Positions 50,274-60,014 are shown, counted from the first letter of the stretch. The stretch: DNA of 64,000 nucleotides from DATIRA01 sp963766505 (GCA_963766505.1 CAVYAL010000005.1:558001-622000), one strand, 5' to 3'. The notes: generated by a model not told the origin, from the letters alone. Program-made: numbers and translations.

Positions 50274-52082
50274 ATGAGTCGAGGAATGCACGCCGTGGCA
50301 GCCGCGGCATTGTTGCTGGCCTTTGCGTCGCCCGGATCTGCGGACGAAGCGCCCGAGGCCGCGCTGCACCGCCTGTTCGCATCGGAGTGGGAACGCGGAC
50401 TGCAGGAGAACCCGGTGTCCGCGAGCTACCTCGGCGAACGGCGCTACGACGCCCTCTGGCCGGACCGTTCGATGGCTGCGATCGACCGCAGCCACGAGGC
50501 CGATCGTGTGGTCCTGGGCACGCTCGAGCAGATCGACCCCGGCGCGTTGACGCCCGGCGATCGGCTGAACCTCGAGCTCTTCCGTCGCCAGTACCAGGAC
50601 GAGGTGGACCGCTATCGATTCGGGCTGCACCTGCTGCCCATCACCCAGCGACGCGGCGTGCAGACGGCTCACCAGCTCGCGGAGGTCCTGCCCTTCGACA
50701 CCGTGCAGGACTACGAGAACTGGCTGGCGCGGCTGCGCGGCCTCGGCACGCTGGTCGACCAGGACATCGAGTTGCTGCGACGCGGCGTCGAGCGCGGACT
50801 CGTCCAGCCCCGGGTCATCATGGAACGCGTGCCGGCGCAGGTTCAGCAGCAGCGGGTCAAGGACCCCGCACTGAGTCCGTTCTACGCGCCGTTCGAGGAC
50901 ATGCCGGATTCCATTCCGGCCAGCGAGCAGCAGCGCCTCAGGGAGGCCGCGAAGAGCGTCATCGAGACTACGGTCGTCCCGGCCTACGACCGCCTGCATG
51001 CCTACCTCGAACAGCACTACCTGCCCGCCTCCCGCGACACGGTCGGGATCTGGGACACGCCGGGCGGAGAGCAGTGGTATCAGAAACGCGTCGAGTGGTT
51101 CACGACGACCAGGCTCACCGCGGACGAAGTCCACGCGATCGGACTGCGCGAGGTCGAGCGCATACGCGCCGAGATGATGCAGGTGATCGAGCGGGTCGGG
51201 TTCCAGGGCGACTTCGAAAGCTTTCTCGAGTTCCTGCGGACCGACCCCCAGTTCAGTTATCGGGATCCGCAGGCCCTGCATGACGCCTACCTCGCGATGG
51301 CCAAGCGGGTCGATCCGCTGCTGCCCCGGTTCTTCGGCCGGCTGCCGCGCATGCCCTACGGCGTGCGGCCCATTCCTGAGCAGGTCGCCCCTGACACGAC
51401 GACCGCCTATTACCAGGGGCCGTCGATGGACGGGCGACGGGCAGGCTACTACTACGTGAACCTGTACAAGCCCGAGCAACGCCCGACCTATGAAATCCCT
51501 GTGCTCACGATCCACGAGGCCGTGCCCGGCCATCACCTGCAGATCGCGCTGGCCCAGGAACTCGGCGAGTTGCCGAAGTTCCGCCGCGATTTCGAGGCGA
51601 CGGCCTTCGTCGAGGGCTGGGCGCTGTACAGCGAGAGCCTCGGCGAGGAAATGGGGCTGTATGAAGACCCCTACGACAAGTTCGGCCAGCTGACATACGA
51701 GATGTGGCGGGCCGTGAGGCTGGTCGTGGATACCGGCATGCACCACAAGCGCTGGACGCGCCAGCAGGCGATCGATTTCTTCAAGGCGAACGCGGCCAAG
51801 ACGGAACTGGACATCGTGAACGAGATAGACCGGTACATCTCGTGGCCCGGCCAGGCGCTCGCCTACAAGATCGGCGAGCTGCGCATCAAGGAACTGCGCA
51901 GGTACGCGAGCGAGACGCTGGGGCCGGACTTCGATCTGCGTGAATTCCACGACACCGTGCTCGGCAGCGGCGCCGTGCCGCTGGACGTGCTCGAGGGCAC
52001 CGTGCGGGCCTGGGTGGCCGAGCAGTCACAGGCGGCCTCGACACGAACGGGCGCCGCGGTCGCTGGAGAAGGAAGCCCGTGA
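50274..52082 (+). CDS. DUF885 family protein, predicted secreted zinc peptidase-like
   Basis: This 602-residue protein has a signal peptide (AVAAAALLLAFASPGSA). The long helical DUF885 fold carries LTIHEAVPGHHLQIALAQEL (HExxPGHH, the presumed zinc-binding motif) and AFVEGWALYSESLGEEMG. Family members are thought to be metallocarboxypeptidase-like, but few are characterised. ATG 50274 gives the signal peptide at the N-terminus; an in-frame ATG four codons later is possible. It overlaps ispG by 4 nt (GTGA), so its expression is tied to isoprenoid synthesis genes. Confidence 0.9.
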   Translation: MSRGMHAVAAAALLLAFASPGSADEAPEAALHRLFASEWERGLQENPVSASYLGERRYDALWPDRSMAAIDRSHEADRVVLGTLEQIDPGALTPGDRLNLELFRRQYQDEVDRYRFGLHLLPITQRRGVQTAHQLAEVLPFDTVQDYENWLARLRGLGTLVDQDIELLRRGVERGLVQPRVIMERVPAQVQQQRVKDPALSPFYAPFEDMPDSIPASEQQRLREAAKSVIETTVVPAYDRLHAYLEQHYLPASRDTVGIWDTPGGEQWYQKRVEWFTTTRLTADEVHAIGLREVERIRAEMMQVIERVGFQGDFESFLEFLRTDPQFSYRDPQALHDAYLAMAKRVDPLLPRFFGRLPRMPYGVRPIPEQVAPDTTTAYYQGPSMDGRRAGYYYVNLYKPEQRPTYEIPVLTIHEAVPGHHLQIALAQELGELPKFRRDFEATAFVEGWALYSESLGEEMGLYEDPYDKFGQLTYEMWRAVRLVVDTGMHHKRWTRQQAIDFFKANAAKTELDIVNEIDRYISWPGQALAYKIGELRIKELRRYASETLGPDFDLREFHDTVLGSGAVPLDVLEGTVRAWVAEQSQAASTRTGAAVAGEGSP

Positions 52083-53305
52083 GCCCGATCGAGCGGCGCC
52101 GGAGCACGCCGGTCGAAGTCGGCGCAGTGACCGTCGGGGGCGATGCACCCATCGTCGTGCAGTCGATGACCAACACCGACACGGCCGACGTCGAAGCCAC
52201 GGCCTTGCAGGTACGCGCGCTCGCGGCCGCCGGGTCGGAACTGGTGCGGGTGACGGTCGACACCGATGCGGCCGCAGCCGCCGTTCCGAGGATCGTGGAT
52301 AGACTGGCGGCGCTCGGCACGACGGTCCCGATCGTTGGCGACTTTCATTTCAACGGGCACAAGCTGCTAGCCGCCCACCCGGCCTGCGCCGAGGCGCTGG
52401 CCAAGTATCGAATCAATCCGGGCAACGTCGGCCGCGGCAGCAAGCGCGATCCGCAGTTCGCCGAGATGATCGAGATCGCCTGCCGCAACGACAAGCCGGT
52501 CCGCATCGGCGTCAACTGGGGCAGTCTCGACCAGGACCTGCTGACGCGGCTGATGGACGAGAATTCCAGGCTCGCGGAACCGCTGGACGCAGCCGACGTG
52601 ATGCGCGAGGCGATCGTCGTGTCGGCGCTCGACAGCGCACGGCGTGCCGAGGAACTCGGCCTGCCCCGCAATCGAATCGTGATTTCCTGCAAGGTGAGCG
52701 CAGTCCAGGACCTGATCGCGGTCTACCGCAGCATCGCCGTGCGTTGCGAATATCCGCTGCACCTCGGCCTGACCGAGGCAGGCATGGGCTCGAAGGGCAT
52801 CGTCGCGTCGACCGCGGCGATGTCGGTGCTGCTGCAGCAGGGCATCGGCGACACGATCCGCGTCTCACTGACCCCCGAGCCCGGCGGCGACCGGACGCAG
52901 GAAGTCGTCGTGGCCCAGGAGATACTGCAGACGATGGGGCTGCGTTCCTTTGCGCCGATGGTCATCGCCTGCCCCGGCTGTGGCCGCACCACGTCGACCT
53001 ATTTCCAGGCGCTCGCCCAGAAGATCCAGGCGCACCTGCGGCAACGTATGCCCGAGTGGCGCCGCCGCTACCCCGGCGTCGAGCGGATGACGGTCGCGGT
53101 GATGGGCTGCGTGGTCAACGGTCCCGGCGAGAGCAAGCACGCGAACATCGGCATAAGCCTCCCGGGAACCGGCGAGCGGCCGGTGGCCCCGGTCTACATC
53201 GACGGGCTCAAGGGCCCGACGCTGAAGGGCGAACGCATCGCCGAGGAATTCCAGCAACTGGTCGAGGAGTACGTCGAGCGCAGCTACGGCGGGGAGAAAG
53301 GCTGA
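52079..53305 (+). CDS. ispG: 4-hydroxy-3-methylbut-2-en-1-yl diphosphate synthase
   Basis: IspG (408 aa) converts MEcPP to HMBPP in the non-mevalonate pathway through a [4Fe-4S] cluster. It has VVQSMTNTDTADVEAT near the start, FHFNGHKLL, RINPGNVGRGSK, and the C-terminal cluster residues in ACPGCGRTT (CxxC) and MGCVVNGPGESKHANIGIS. The TIM barrel and C-terminal sulfite-reductase-like domain are both complete. GTG 52079 overlaps the DUF885 gene stop. Confidence 0.97.
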   Translation: MSPIERRRSTPVEVGAVTVGGDAPIVVQSMTNTDTADVEATALQVRALAAAGSELVRVTVDTDAAAAAVPRIVDRLAALGTTVPIVGDFHFNGHKLLAAHPACAEALAKYRINPGNVGRGSKRDPQFAEMIEIACRNDKPVRIGVNWGSLDQDLLTRLMDENSRLAEPLDAADVMREAIVVSALDSARRAEELGLPRNRIVISCKVSAVQDLIAVYRSIAVRCEYPLHLGLTEAGMGSKGIVASTAAMSVLLQQGIGDTIRVSLTPEPGGDRTQEVVVAQEILQTMGLRSFAPMVIACPGCGRTTSTYFQALAQKIQAHLRQRMPEWRRRYPGVERMTVAVMGCVVNGPGESKHANIGISLPGTGERPVAPVYIDGLKGPTLKGERIAEEFQQLVEEYVERSYGGEKG

Positions 53306-53646
53306 TGACACGACTGATGGATCGCAACTGCAGGGCCTGTGCGCCGGGCACGCCGGCACTGGACACGGCGGCCGCGGGGGAACTGCTCGCGCAGCTCGCC
53401 GACGGCTGGACGATCACCGGCGACGGGAGATCGCTGCGGCGCGCCTTCCGCTTCAAGGACTTCCACCGCGTGATGGGCTTTGCGAACGCTGTGGCCTGGA
53501 TCGCCAATGCCGAGGACCATCACCCGGACCTCGAGCTCGGCTACGACTACTGCCGCATCGCCCTCTCCACCCATTCCATCGGCGGCCTGTCCGAGAACGA
53601 TTTCATCTGCGCCGCCAGGATCGACGCGCTGGGTGCCGGGACGTGA
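53305..53646 (+). CDS. phhB: Pterin-4a-carbinolamine dehydratase
   Basis: The 113-residue protein has the PCD signature AEDHHPDLELGYDYCRIAL followed by STHSIGGLSENDF. It recycles 4a-hydroxytetrahydropterin from aromatic amino acid hydroxylases. No phenylalanine hydroxylase gene is next to it here; instead it sits behind ispG with a one-base stop-start overlap (TGATG). It could alternatively serve molybdopterin-related or transcription cofactor roles reported for the family. The start has an extra short Cys-containing N-terminus (MDRNCRACAPG). Confidence 0.9.
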   Translation: MTRLMDRNCRACAPGTPALDTAAAGELLAQLADGWTITGDGRSLRRAFRFKDFHRVMGFANAVAWIANAEDHHPDLELGYDYCRIALSTHSIGGLSENDFICAARIDALGAGT

Positions 53647-54479
53647 ACGAGCCGGGCAAGTCCGGCGAAGCCGCCGCGCTGCCGTTCGTCGCTCCGTGCC
53701 GCACGCTGTCCGCGACGGCGCCGTTCGGCTGGCTGCGCCGGGGCTGGGCCGACATGCTGGCGGCGCCGCGCCAGAGTCTCAGCTACGGCGTCGTGGTCGT
53801 GCTGCTCAGCTTCGCGGTCGCAGTCGTGGCGATCAGGTTCGGCGGCTACTGGGAGCTGCTCGCGCTGGTCTCCGGCTTCATATTCATCGCGCCGCTGCTC
53901 GCAGTCGGTACCTACGCGATCAGCGAGCAGCTCGAGCGCGGCGAGAAGCCCTCGCTGCGCCGCTGCCTGTTCGAGGAGCGGCGTGCCTTCGCCAGCCTGA
54001 TGGTGTTCGCACTGATGCTGATGGTCGTGTTCCTGGTCTGGGCCCGGGCGGGCTCGGCGATACACGTCTTCTTCCCGGTGGGCTCCGAGCCGGGGTGGCG
54101 GGAATACCTGACCTTCTTCGGCATCGGCAGCACGGTCGGATCGATATTCGCGGCCATCGTGTTCGCGGCAGCCGCGTTCTCGCTGCCGATGCTGGTGGAT
54201 CGCAATGTGGACACCGTGACCGCGGTCGTCACCAGCATCAATGCCGTGCTGCGCAACAAGGGCGCGATGGTCGTGTGGGCCGCGCTGATCGTGCTGGCCG
54301 TCGCGCCCGGGTTCTCGCTGCTGTTCGTCGGCCGGGACCGGGGCGCGGCGGTCGCGTTCGTCATGGTCGCGCTGGGACTCACGCTGCCATTGATCGGCCA
54401 TGCGACCTGGCATGCTTATCGCGAGACGATCGACGCCTCCGCCTGGCCGCTGCAGGACGGGGCACCCGGAGGCGTCTAG
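53643..54479 (+). CDS. DUF2189 polytopic membrane protein
   Basis: The 278-residue protein has about six TM helices, e.g. SYGVVVVLLSFAVAVVAI, LLALVSGFIFIAPLLAVGTY, SLMVFALMLMVVFLVWA and MVVWAALIVLAVAPGFSLL. The segment AFGWLRRGWADMLAAPRQSL-like start and LLAVGTYAISEQLERGEKPS match DUF2189 (often annotated as a putative cytochrome c oxidase subunit I-like family), whose function is unknown. GTG 53643 overlaps the phhB stop. Its TAG stop shares CTAG with the convergent acyl-CoA dehydrogenase gene. Confidence 0.85.
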   Translation: MNEPGKSGEAAALPFVAPCRTLSATAPFGWLRRGWADMLAAPRQSLSYGVVVVLLSFAVAVVAIRFGGYWELLALVSGFIFIAPLLAVGTYAISEQLERGEKPSLRRCLFEERRAFASLMVFALMLMVVFLVWARAGSAIHVFFPVGSEPGWREYLTFFGIGSTVGSIFAAIVFAAAAFSLPMLVDRNVDTVTAVVTSINAVLRNKGAMVVWAALIVLAVAPGFSLLFVGRDRGAAVAFVMVALGLTLPLIGHATWHAYRETIDASAWPLQDGAPGGV

Positions 54480-56161
54480 AGGCCGAGCAGCTGGCGATCG
54501 AGTGCCGGATCGATCTCCTGCAGCTGGTCTACCGGCAGCCGTGCGAATCGCAGCGCTGCCGCCAGGCCGCTGGGATCGTGTTGCCGGTCCAGCATCCACT
54601 GCGCGTGCTCGCACAGCAGCGCGAGCTCGAGGCCTCGGGCCAGCGTCAGCGCGAGCCTCCTAGCGCCGGACTGGAGTATCTCCGGGTCCCGACCCGACTC
54701 GACCCACAGCGTCGCACGCTCGATCGCCCCGAGCGCCTGGCGGGCGGCGCCGATCAGCCGCGGGTCGGTGAGCGGGCGAAGGCACGCCGAAACACGACCC
54801 ATCAGCGCGGCCAGGCCGGCGTGAAGGTCGGCACGCAGCAGCGCGTCCAGCGAGAGCACGTTGGTCGTGCCCTCCCAGATCGGCAGTACCTGCGTATCCC
54901 GCAGCAGCAGCGGCAGGCCCGTGTCCTCGACGTAACCCGCGCCGCCGAACGACTCGATGACCTCGCTGACGACGCTCACCGCCTGCTTGCCCGTCACCAG
55001 TTTCGTGAGCGGCGTGATCAGCCGCAACAGCGCGCGCTGCTCGTCGTCGATTTCACCGGTTTCCTGTCGGCCTGTCAGCTCGACCAGCAGGAACGTGATC
55101 AGGAACGCGCCCCAGGTCTCGGCCTCGACGGCCGCCAGCGTATCCCGATGCAGCGGCAGGTCTGCGAGCCGGCGTCCAAACGCCTCGCGCTCGAGCGCGT
55201 AGGATCGCGCCAGTGCCGAGGCGCGACGCATCGCGGCGACGGCGCAGACGCTGTTCCACATGCGCGTCACCGCGAGCATGGGCTCTATCGCGCGCGTGCC
55301 GTTCATGGGTTCGCCGACGAGTTCCGCCCGGGTACCGTCGATCGTCAGCTCGGCGGTCGGGACCTTGCGCGTGCCGAGCTTGTCCTTCAGGCGATCGACG
55401 CGGATCCCGTTCAGCCGGCCGTCGGCGCCGCGGATCTCCAGGTAGAACATCGCGAGTCCCTTGCCGCCCGGCGGGTTGCCCTGCGGACGCGCGAGCGTCA
55501 GCGCCATCTGCGAGGTCACAGCAGAGGTGAACCACTTGCGTCCGTACAGGCGCCAGCCCTCGCCGTCCGGCACCGCCGTCGTCTCCGAGCGCCCGACGTC
55601 GGACCCGCCGGTGGTCTCGGTCATCCACTGCCCGCTGGTCCAGAACAGCGCCGGGTCGCGCGCCAGCAGCTGCGGCAATGCGCGATCGATCAGCCGGGAG
55701 TTACCCGATTGCAGCAGGCACCGAGCGGCCCCGTCGGTCATCGCGAGCGGGCAGGTGTAGACGTCGGAAGACGGGTGGAACAGGTAGACCTTCGCGAACT
55801 GGGCGGCGCGGGCGTATCTGCCGTGCTCCGCCGCGTAGCCCGTTGCGACCAGCCCATGGGCAACGGCGAGCCGCTCGGCCTCGCGCCACAGCGGGCTGAC
55901 CTCGACCTCGTCGATGCGATTACCCCAGGCGTCCCACTGGACCAGGCGCGGCTCGTTCAGCCGGTCGGCGAGCTGCAGCCTGTAGAGCGGGCCGGCTGCG
56001 CGCGCGCCGAGCTCGTCGAGTTCGCCCTCCAGGTCGCCACGTCGATCCCGCGGCAGGTGGCGGCCCAACCAGGAGCGCAGCAGCGGGTCGTCGCGAAACG
56101 AGTTGCCGAGCGCGGGCGGCGACTGCGTGAAGAGGGAATCCTGTTCGACGATGCGTGTCAT
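54476..56161 (-). CDS. AidB-like acyl-CoA dehydrogenase
   Basis: This 561-residue flavoprotein is of the long AidB/ACAD10 subgroup. Visible features are QWMTETTGGSDVGRSETTAV (the FAD/substrate loop) near residue 178, WKWFTSAVTSQMALTLARPQ-type core, RMWNSVCAVAAMRRASALAR, ESFGGAGYVEDTGLPLLLRD and LPIWEGTTNVLSLDALL near the C-terminus. E. coli AidB is associated with alkylation damage responses; other members oxidise acyl-CoAs. It lies 15 bp downstream of the ubiI-like gene, so it may be co-transcribed with the ubiquinone operon. Confidence 0.88.
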   Translation of the reverse strand: MTRIVEQDSLFTQSPPALGNSFRDDPLLRSWLGRHLPRDRRGDLEGELDELGARAAGPLYRLQLADRLNEPRLVQWDAWGNRIDEVEVSPLWREAERLAVAHGLVATGYAAEHGRYARAAQFAKVYLFHPSSDVYTCPLAMTDGAARCLLQSGNSRLIDRALPQLLARDPALFWTSGQWMTETTGGSDVGRSETTAVPDGEGWRLYGRKWFTSAVTSQMALTLARPQGNPPGGKGLAMFYLEIRGADGRLNGIRVDRLKDKLGTRKVPTAELTIDGTRAELVGEPMNGTRAIEPMLAVTRMWNSVCAVAAMRRASALARSYALEREAFGRRLADLPLHRDTLAAVEAETWGAFLITFLLVELTGRQETGEIDDEQRALLRLITPLTKLVTGKQAVSVVSEVIESFGGAGYVEDTGLPLLLRDTQVLPIWEGTTNVLSLDALLRADLHAGLAALMGRVSACLRPLTDPRLIGAARQALGAIERATLWVESGRDPEILQSGARRLALTLARGLELALLCEHAQWMLDRQHDPSGLAAALRFARLPVDQLQEIDPALDRQLLGL

Positions 56162-56176
56162 TGTCCTGCTTCCCGG

Positions 56177-57406
56177 TTAAGCGCTCGTGGCGATGGCCGG
56201 CAGGTCGCCGCGCAGGCCGAGCGCGCGGCGCACGAGCGACCGCCTGGTGGCCGCCTGTGCACCGACCAGCGACAGTCCGGCCCGTCGCAGTGCCGCGATC
56301 GCGAGGCTGCGGCTGCCGAACATCCGATTGATCCCGTCGGTCAGGCCGAGCGCAAGTGAGTTCTCGCTTCGGCGCCATCGTTCGTAGCGTCTCAGCACCC
56401 GCAGGCTCGACGATTCCTCGCGCGCCTCGGCGGCCTCGGCCAGCACTTCGACCAGGCAGGCGGCATCGAGAAAGCCGAGGTTGACGCCCTGGCCGGCGAG
56501 CGGATGGATCGTATGCGCAGCATCGCCGGCGAGTGCCAGCCCGCGACGCACGTACTGCCTCGCATGCCGGACTGCGAGCGGAAATGCCGCGCGCGCGCCC
56601 TGCAGCTCCAGCGAGCCGAGCACCCGGTCGGTAGCCGCCGTGACGCGGTCATTGAAATGCTCTGCAGGCACATCGACCAGTTCCGCGGCCTCGGCTGGCG
56701 TCGTCGTCCAGACCAGCGACACGCGTCCATCGAACAGCGGCAGCAATGCAACCGGGCCCGATGGAAGGAACCTCTGCCAGGCGGTCTCGCGGTGGGGTCG
56801 TTCCGCGACCAGGTGCGCAACGACCGCCGTCTGGCCATAGTCCCACCCGGCACGGCCGATTCCGGCCAGCTCGCGCGTGCGTGAGCCACCGCCGTCGGCA
56901 CCCACCAGCAGCTCACAACTGAGCTCGCGGCCGTCCTCGAGCACGAGTCCGGGACGATCGCCGGCGCAATCCAGCGCCTTCAGGCGCGTCGCCAGTCGCG
57001 TCACCTTGTGCAGCGCCGGCGAATCGAGCAGCGCCAGCTGGATGCGGGTGTTCTCGGCGATGTGGCCCAGGTCGGGCTCACCGGTCTCGGCGGCCGAGAA
57101 GCGCAATGCATCAGGTCCATCCGGCGTGCCCGCCGCGTCCCAGACCACCATCTCGGAGTAGCAACCAGCGCGCGGCGCGATGGCCGGCCAGGCGCCCACC
57201 GCAGCGAGGATGCGCTCGGAAGCGCGCGACAGCGCCGAGACCCGCAGGTCGGTTTCGTCTTCACGCAGGCGGCGCGGAGGGTCCGGCTCGAGCAACGCGA
57301 CTCGCCAGTCGCGAAGTCGCTCCTCCCGGGCGATCAGTGCCGCTACCGCGAGGCCTACCATGCCGCCGCCAACCACGATGCAGTCGAAATCAGCTCTTCT
57401 GTTCAT
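56177..57406 (-). CDS. UbiH/UbiI/VisC-family FAD monooxygenase
   Basis: The 409-residue flavin hydroxylase has the Rossmann start DCIVVGGGMVGLAVAALIA, the DG motif LLVGADGGGSRTREL and the family signature LAGDAAHTIHPLAGQGVNLG. Position after pepP-ubiH matches E. coli visC (ubiI), so it probably hydroxylates a ring carbon of the ubiquinone precursor (C5 if UbiI). Which ring position it modifies cannot be told from sequence alone; UbiF or UbiM-like regiochemistry is possible. It is 4 bp downstream of ubiH. Confidence 0.88.
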   Translation of the reverse strand: MNRRADFDCIVVGGGMVGLAVAALIAREERLRDWRVALLEPDPPRRLREDETDLRVSALSRASERILAAVGAWPAIAPRAGCYSEMVVWDAAGTPDGPDALRFSAAETGEPDLGHIAENTRIQLALLDSPALHKVTRLATRLKALDCAGDRPGLVLEDGRELSCELLVGADGGGSRTRELAGIGRAGWDYGQTAVVAHLVAERPHRETAWQRFLPSGPVALLPLFDGRVSLVWTTTPAEAAELVDVPAEHFNDRVTAATDRVLGSLELQGARAAFPLAVRHARQYVRRGLALAGDAAHTIHPLAGQGVNLGFLDAACLVEVLAEAAEAREESSSLRVLRRYERWRRSENSLALGLTDGINRMFGSRSLAIAALRRAGLSLVGAQAATRRSLVRRALGLRGDLPAIATSA

Positions 57407-57410
57407 CTGT

Positions 57411-58676
57411 TCATGCCTGGCTGCCCGATCGCCGCAGCGGCACCCCGCGGGCGAGGCGTGGCACCCGGCCGGCGGCGCCGACGCTCAACCTCGCCAGCGC
57501 GCGCTTCGCCGGCGGAAGCGAGTCGAACGCCAGCAACCCGAGACTGCGCAGCGCCCTGATCGGTCCCAGCGGGGAACCGAACAACCTCACCAGCCCGTCG
57601 GTGAACGCGAGGATCCGCCGGCGATCCTCGTCCCGCCAGCGGGCATAGCCGGCGAGCAGCTCCGCCTGGCCGATGTCCGCCCCGGCATCTTCGAGCAGCG
57701 CTTCGGCGAGTACCTCGGCCAGGCTGACTGCGTCCCGGAGCCCCAGGTTGAACCCCTGGCCGGCAATGGGATGCAGGCCCTGCGCCGCGTTGCCGACCAC
57801 GACGAGTCGCTCGGCGGCGTGGCCTTCCGAGCGGGAGAGCGCCAGTGGATACGCGGCCCGGGCACCGATGCCCAGCAGGCGACCGAGCCGGAAGCCGAAG
57901 GCGCGTTGAAGCTCCGCGAGAAACCCGGCCTCGGGCAGTTCGAGCAGGCGGGCAGCCGCCGCGGGATGACGCGTCCAGACCAGGCCGCAGCGTCCGTCGG
58001 GCAGCGGCAGCACCGCGATGGGACCTTCCGGCGTGAACCTCTCGTAGGCGACATGGTCATGGAATTTCTGCGTGGTCATCGTCGTGACCACCGCGGTCTG
58101 CTCGTAGTCCCAGCGCTCCGCGGCGATGCCAGCCTGCTCGCGCACCACCGAGCGCGCGCCGTCGGCCGCGACCACCAGCCGCGAGCCGATCGCACAACGC
58201 TCACCGCCGTGCTCGAGGACGAGCTGACGGCGCGAGCCGCTCGTCGAGGTCGACTCGACCGTTGCCGGCGCGATCAGGCGAACAGTGTTGCTGCGCCGGA
58301 TGCGCTCCCAGAGGGCCGCTCCGATCGCGCGATTCGGCAGCACCCAGCCCAGCGCCTCCAGGCCCTGCTCGGAGGCGTCGATTCGCGCGACTCCGAATCG
58401 GCCCTGGTCGGTGACGTGGATGCGGCGTATCGGCGACGCCTCGCTGCGCATCTGCTGCCAGGCTTCGAGCGCACGAAACACGCGCACGCTGCCGTTGGAA
58501 ACGGCCGTGCTTCGCTCGTCGAAACTCGGATGCTGCAGCCCGGGTTCCGGGGGCTGCGCCTCGATCAGCGCAATGTCGAGCCCGAGCGGCTCGAGCGCAA
58601 GCGCCAGCGACGCCCCGACCAGTCCCCCACCGACGATCGTCAGATCGGCATCGCTCAGCGCGCGGGCTTCATTCAT
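57411..58676 (-). CDS. ubiH: 2-octaprenyl-6-methoxyphenyl hydroxylase
   Basis: UbiH (421 aa) is an FAD monooxygenase of aerobic ubiquinone synthesis. It has DLTIVGGGLVGASLALAL, HPSFDERSTAVSNGSVRV, LVVAADGARSVVREQAGI and the UbiH-specific VGNAAQGLHPIAGQGFNLG (Asn-Ala-Ala where VisC has Asp-Ala-Ala). Its neighbour pepP upstream and the VisC-type gene downstream reproduce the E. coli operon order. It begins 21 bp after pepP. Confidence 0.93.
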   Translation of the reverse strand: MNEARALSDADLTIVGGGLVGASLALALEPLGLDIALIEAQPPEPGLQHPSFDERSTAVSNGSVRVFRALEAWQQMRSEASPIRRIHVTDQGRFGVARIDASEQGLEALGWVLPNRAIGAALWERIRRSNTVRLIAPATVESTSTSGSRRQLVLEHGGERCAIGSRLVVAADGARSVVREQAGIAAERWDYEQTAVVTTMTTQKFHDHVAYERFTPEGPIAVLPLPDGRCGLVWTRHPAAAARLLELPEAGFLAELQRAFGFRLGRLLGIGARAAYPLALSRSEGHAAERLVVVGNAAQGLHPIAGQGFNLGLRDAVSLAEVLAEALLEDAGADIGQAELLAGYARWRDEDRRRILAFTDGLVRLFGSPLGPIRALRSLGLLAFDSLPPAKRALARLSVGAAGRVPRLARGVPLRRSGSQA

Positions 58677-58697
58677 CGGGTGGCCAGGCCTCGTACG

Positions 58698-60008
58698 TCA
58701 ACCGGCCATGACCTGCTCGACTTCGGTCGGGGTCCGGGGCAGGCCCACCGACAGCAGCTCGCATCCATCCGGCGTGACGGCAACGTCGTCCTCGATCCGC
58801 ACGCCGATGTTCCACCATCGCTTCGGCACCCGCGAGCTGCCGGCCGGAATGTAGATGCCGGGCTCCACCGTCAGGCACATGCCCGGCTCGAACAGGCGCC
58901 ACTCGCCGTCCACCTTGTATTCGCCGACGTCGTGGACGTCCATGCCGAGCCAGTGACCGGTACGGTGCATGAAGAACTTCTTGTAGGCCTCGTTGCGGAT
59001 CAGCGTCGGCACGCGGCCCTTCAGCAGCCCGAGGCGGACCAGCCCCTGGGTGATCGACCTGACCGCGGCATCGTGCGGATCGTTCCAGTGGTTGCCCGGA
59101 CGCACGGCCGCGATCGCCGCCTCCTGGGCTTCGAGCACCGCTTCGTAGACCTCCCGCTGCTGCTCGGAGAAGCGGCCGCTGACGGGATACGTCCGGGTCA
59201 CGTCCGAGGCGTAGTAGTCGTATTCGCAGCCTGCATCCACCAGCAGCAGGTCACCTTCGCGCAGCTGCGCATCGTTCGCGTGGTAATGCAGCGTACATGC
59301 GTTCGCCCCTCCACCCACGATCGGGTGGTAGGAGATGTCCGCGTGATTGCGGTGGAACTCGTGCAGGATCTCCGCCATGACCTCGCACTCGTTCATGCCG
59401 GGACGGGTTGCCCGCATCGCACGAACGTGCGCGGCCACCGCGATCTGCGCCGCTCGCCTCATCACGGCCAGCTCCGAGCGGCTCTTGTAGAGCCTCATGT
59501 CGTGCAGCAGGTGGTCCAGCGCAACGAACTCCTGCGGCGTGTGGATGCCCAGCTTGGCCTGCCCGCGCAGCGTGTTCACCCAGCTGATGACGTGCTGGTC
59601 GAACTCGGGGTGCACGCCCATCGCGTAGTACACGCGCTCGCAGCGCTCCATCAGCCCGGGCAGGATGTCGTCGATGTCGCCGATCGGAAACGCGTCGTCG
59701 GCGCCGTAGACCGCAGTCGCGCCTTCCGGACCGGCCCGGCTCCCGTCCCAGGTCTCCCTGGCCGGATCGCGCTCCCTGACGAACAGGATGTACTCGGCCT
59801 GCGCGCGTCCGGGCACCAGCACCGCCACGGCCTCCGGCTCGCTGAATCCGGTCAGGTAATAGAAGTCGCTGTCCGGCCGGTAGAAGTAGTGCACGTCGGA
59901 ATTACGCTGCTTCTCGAGCGCGGCCGGCAGGATCGCGATGCCGCCCTTGCCCATGATGCGCATGAGCTGGCGCCGGCGACGTGCGAACTCCTGCTTCCTG
60001 ATGTTCAT
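58698..60008 (-). CDS. pepP: Xaa-Pro aminopeptidase P
   Basis: PepP (436 aa) is an M24B metallopeptidase removing N-terminal residues before proline. It has an N-terminal creatinase-like domain (RRRQLMRIMGKGGIAILPAA, FLTGFSEPEAVAVLVPGR-type) and the pita-bread domain. Metal ligands are in LLLVDAGCEYDYYASDVTRT (two Asp), MHRTGHWLGMDVHDVGEY (His), and the two Glu in CLTVEPGIYIP and GVRIEDDVAVT. It lies 6 bp downstream of ygfB. Confidence 0.97.
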   Translation of the reverse strand: MNIRKQEFARRRRQLMRIMGKGGIAILPAALEKQRNSDVHYFYRPDSDFYYLTGFSEPEAVAVLVPGRAQAEYILFVRERDPARETWDGSRAGPEGATAVYGADDAFPIGDIDDILPGLMERCERVYYAMGVHPEFDQHVISWVNTLRGQAKLGIHTPQEFVALDHLLHDMRLYKSRSELAVMRRAAQIAVAAHVRAMRATRPGMNECEVMAEILHEFHRNHADISYHPIVGGGANACTLHYHANDAQLREGDLLLVDAGCEYDYYASDVTRTYPVSGRFSEQQREVYEAVLEAQEAAIAAVRPGNHWNDPHDAAVRSITQGLVRLGLLKGRVPTLIRNEAYKKFFMHRTGHWLGMDVHDVGEYKVDGEWRLFEPGMCLTVEPGIYIPAGSSRVPKRWWNIGVRIEDDVAVTPDGCELLSVGLPRTPTEVEQVMAG

Positions 60009-60014
60009 CGCTAC

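Noticed and set aside
53480..56359. Plus-strand open frame of about 960 codons
   Set aside because: Overlaps phhB, DUF2189 and antisense acyl-CoA dehydrogenase genes; composition typical of a shadow frame.
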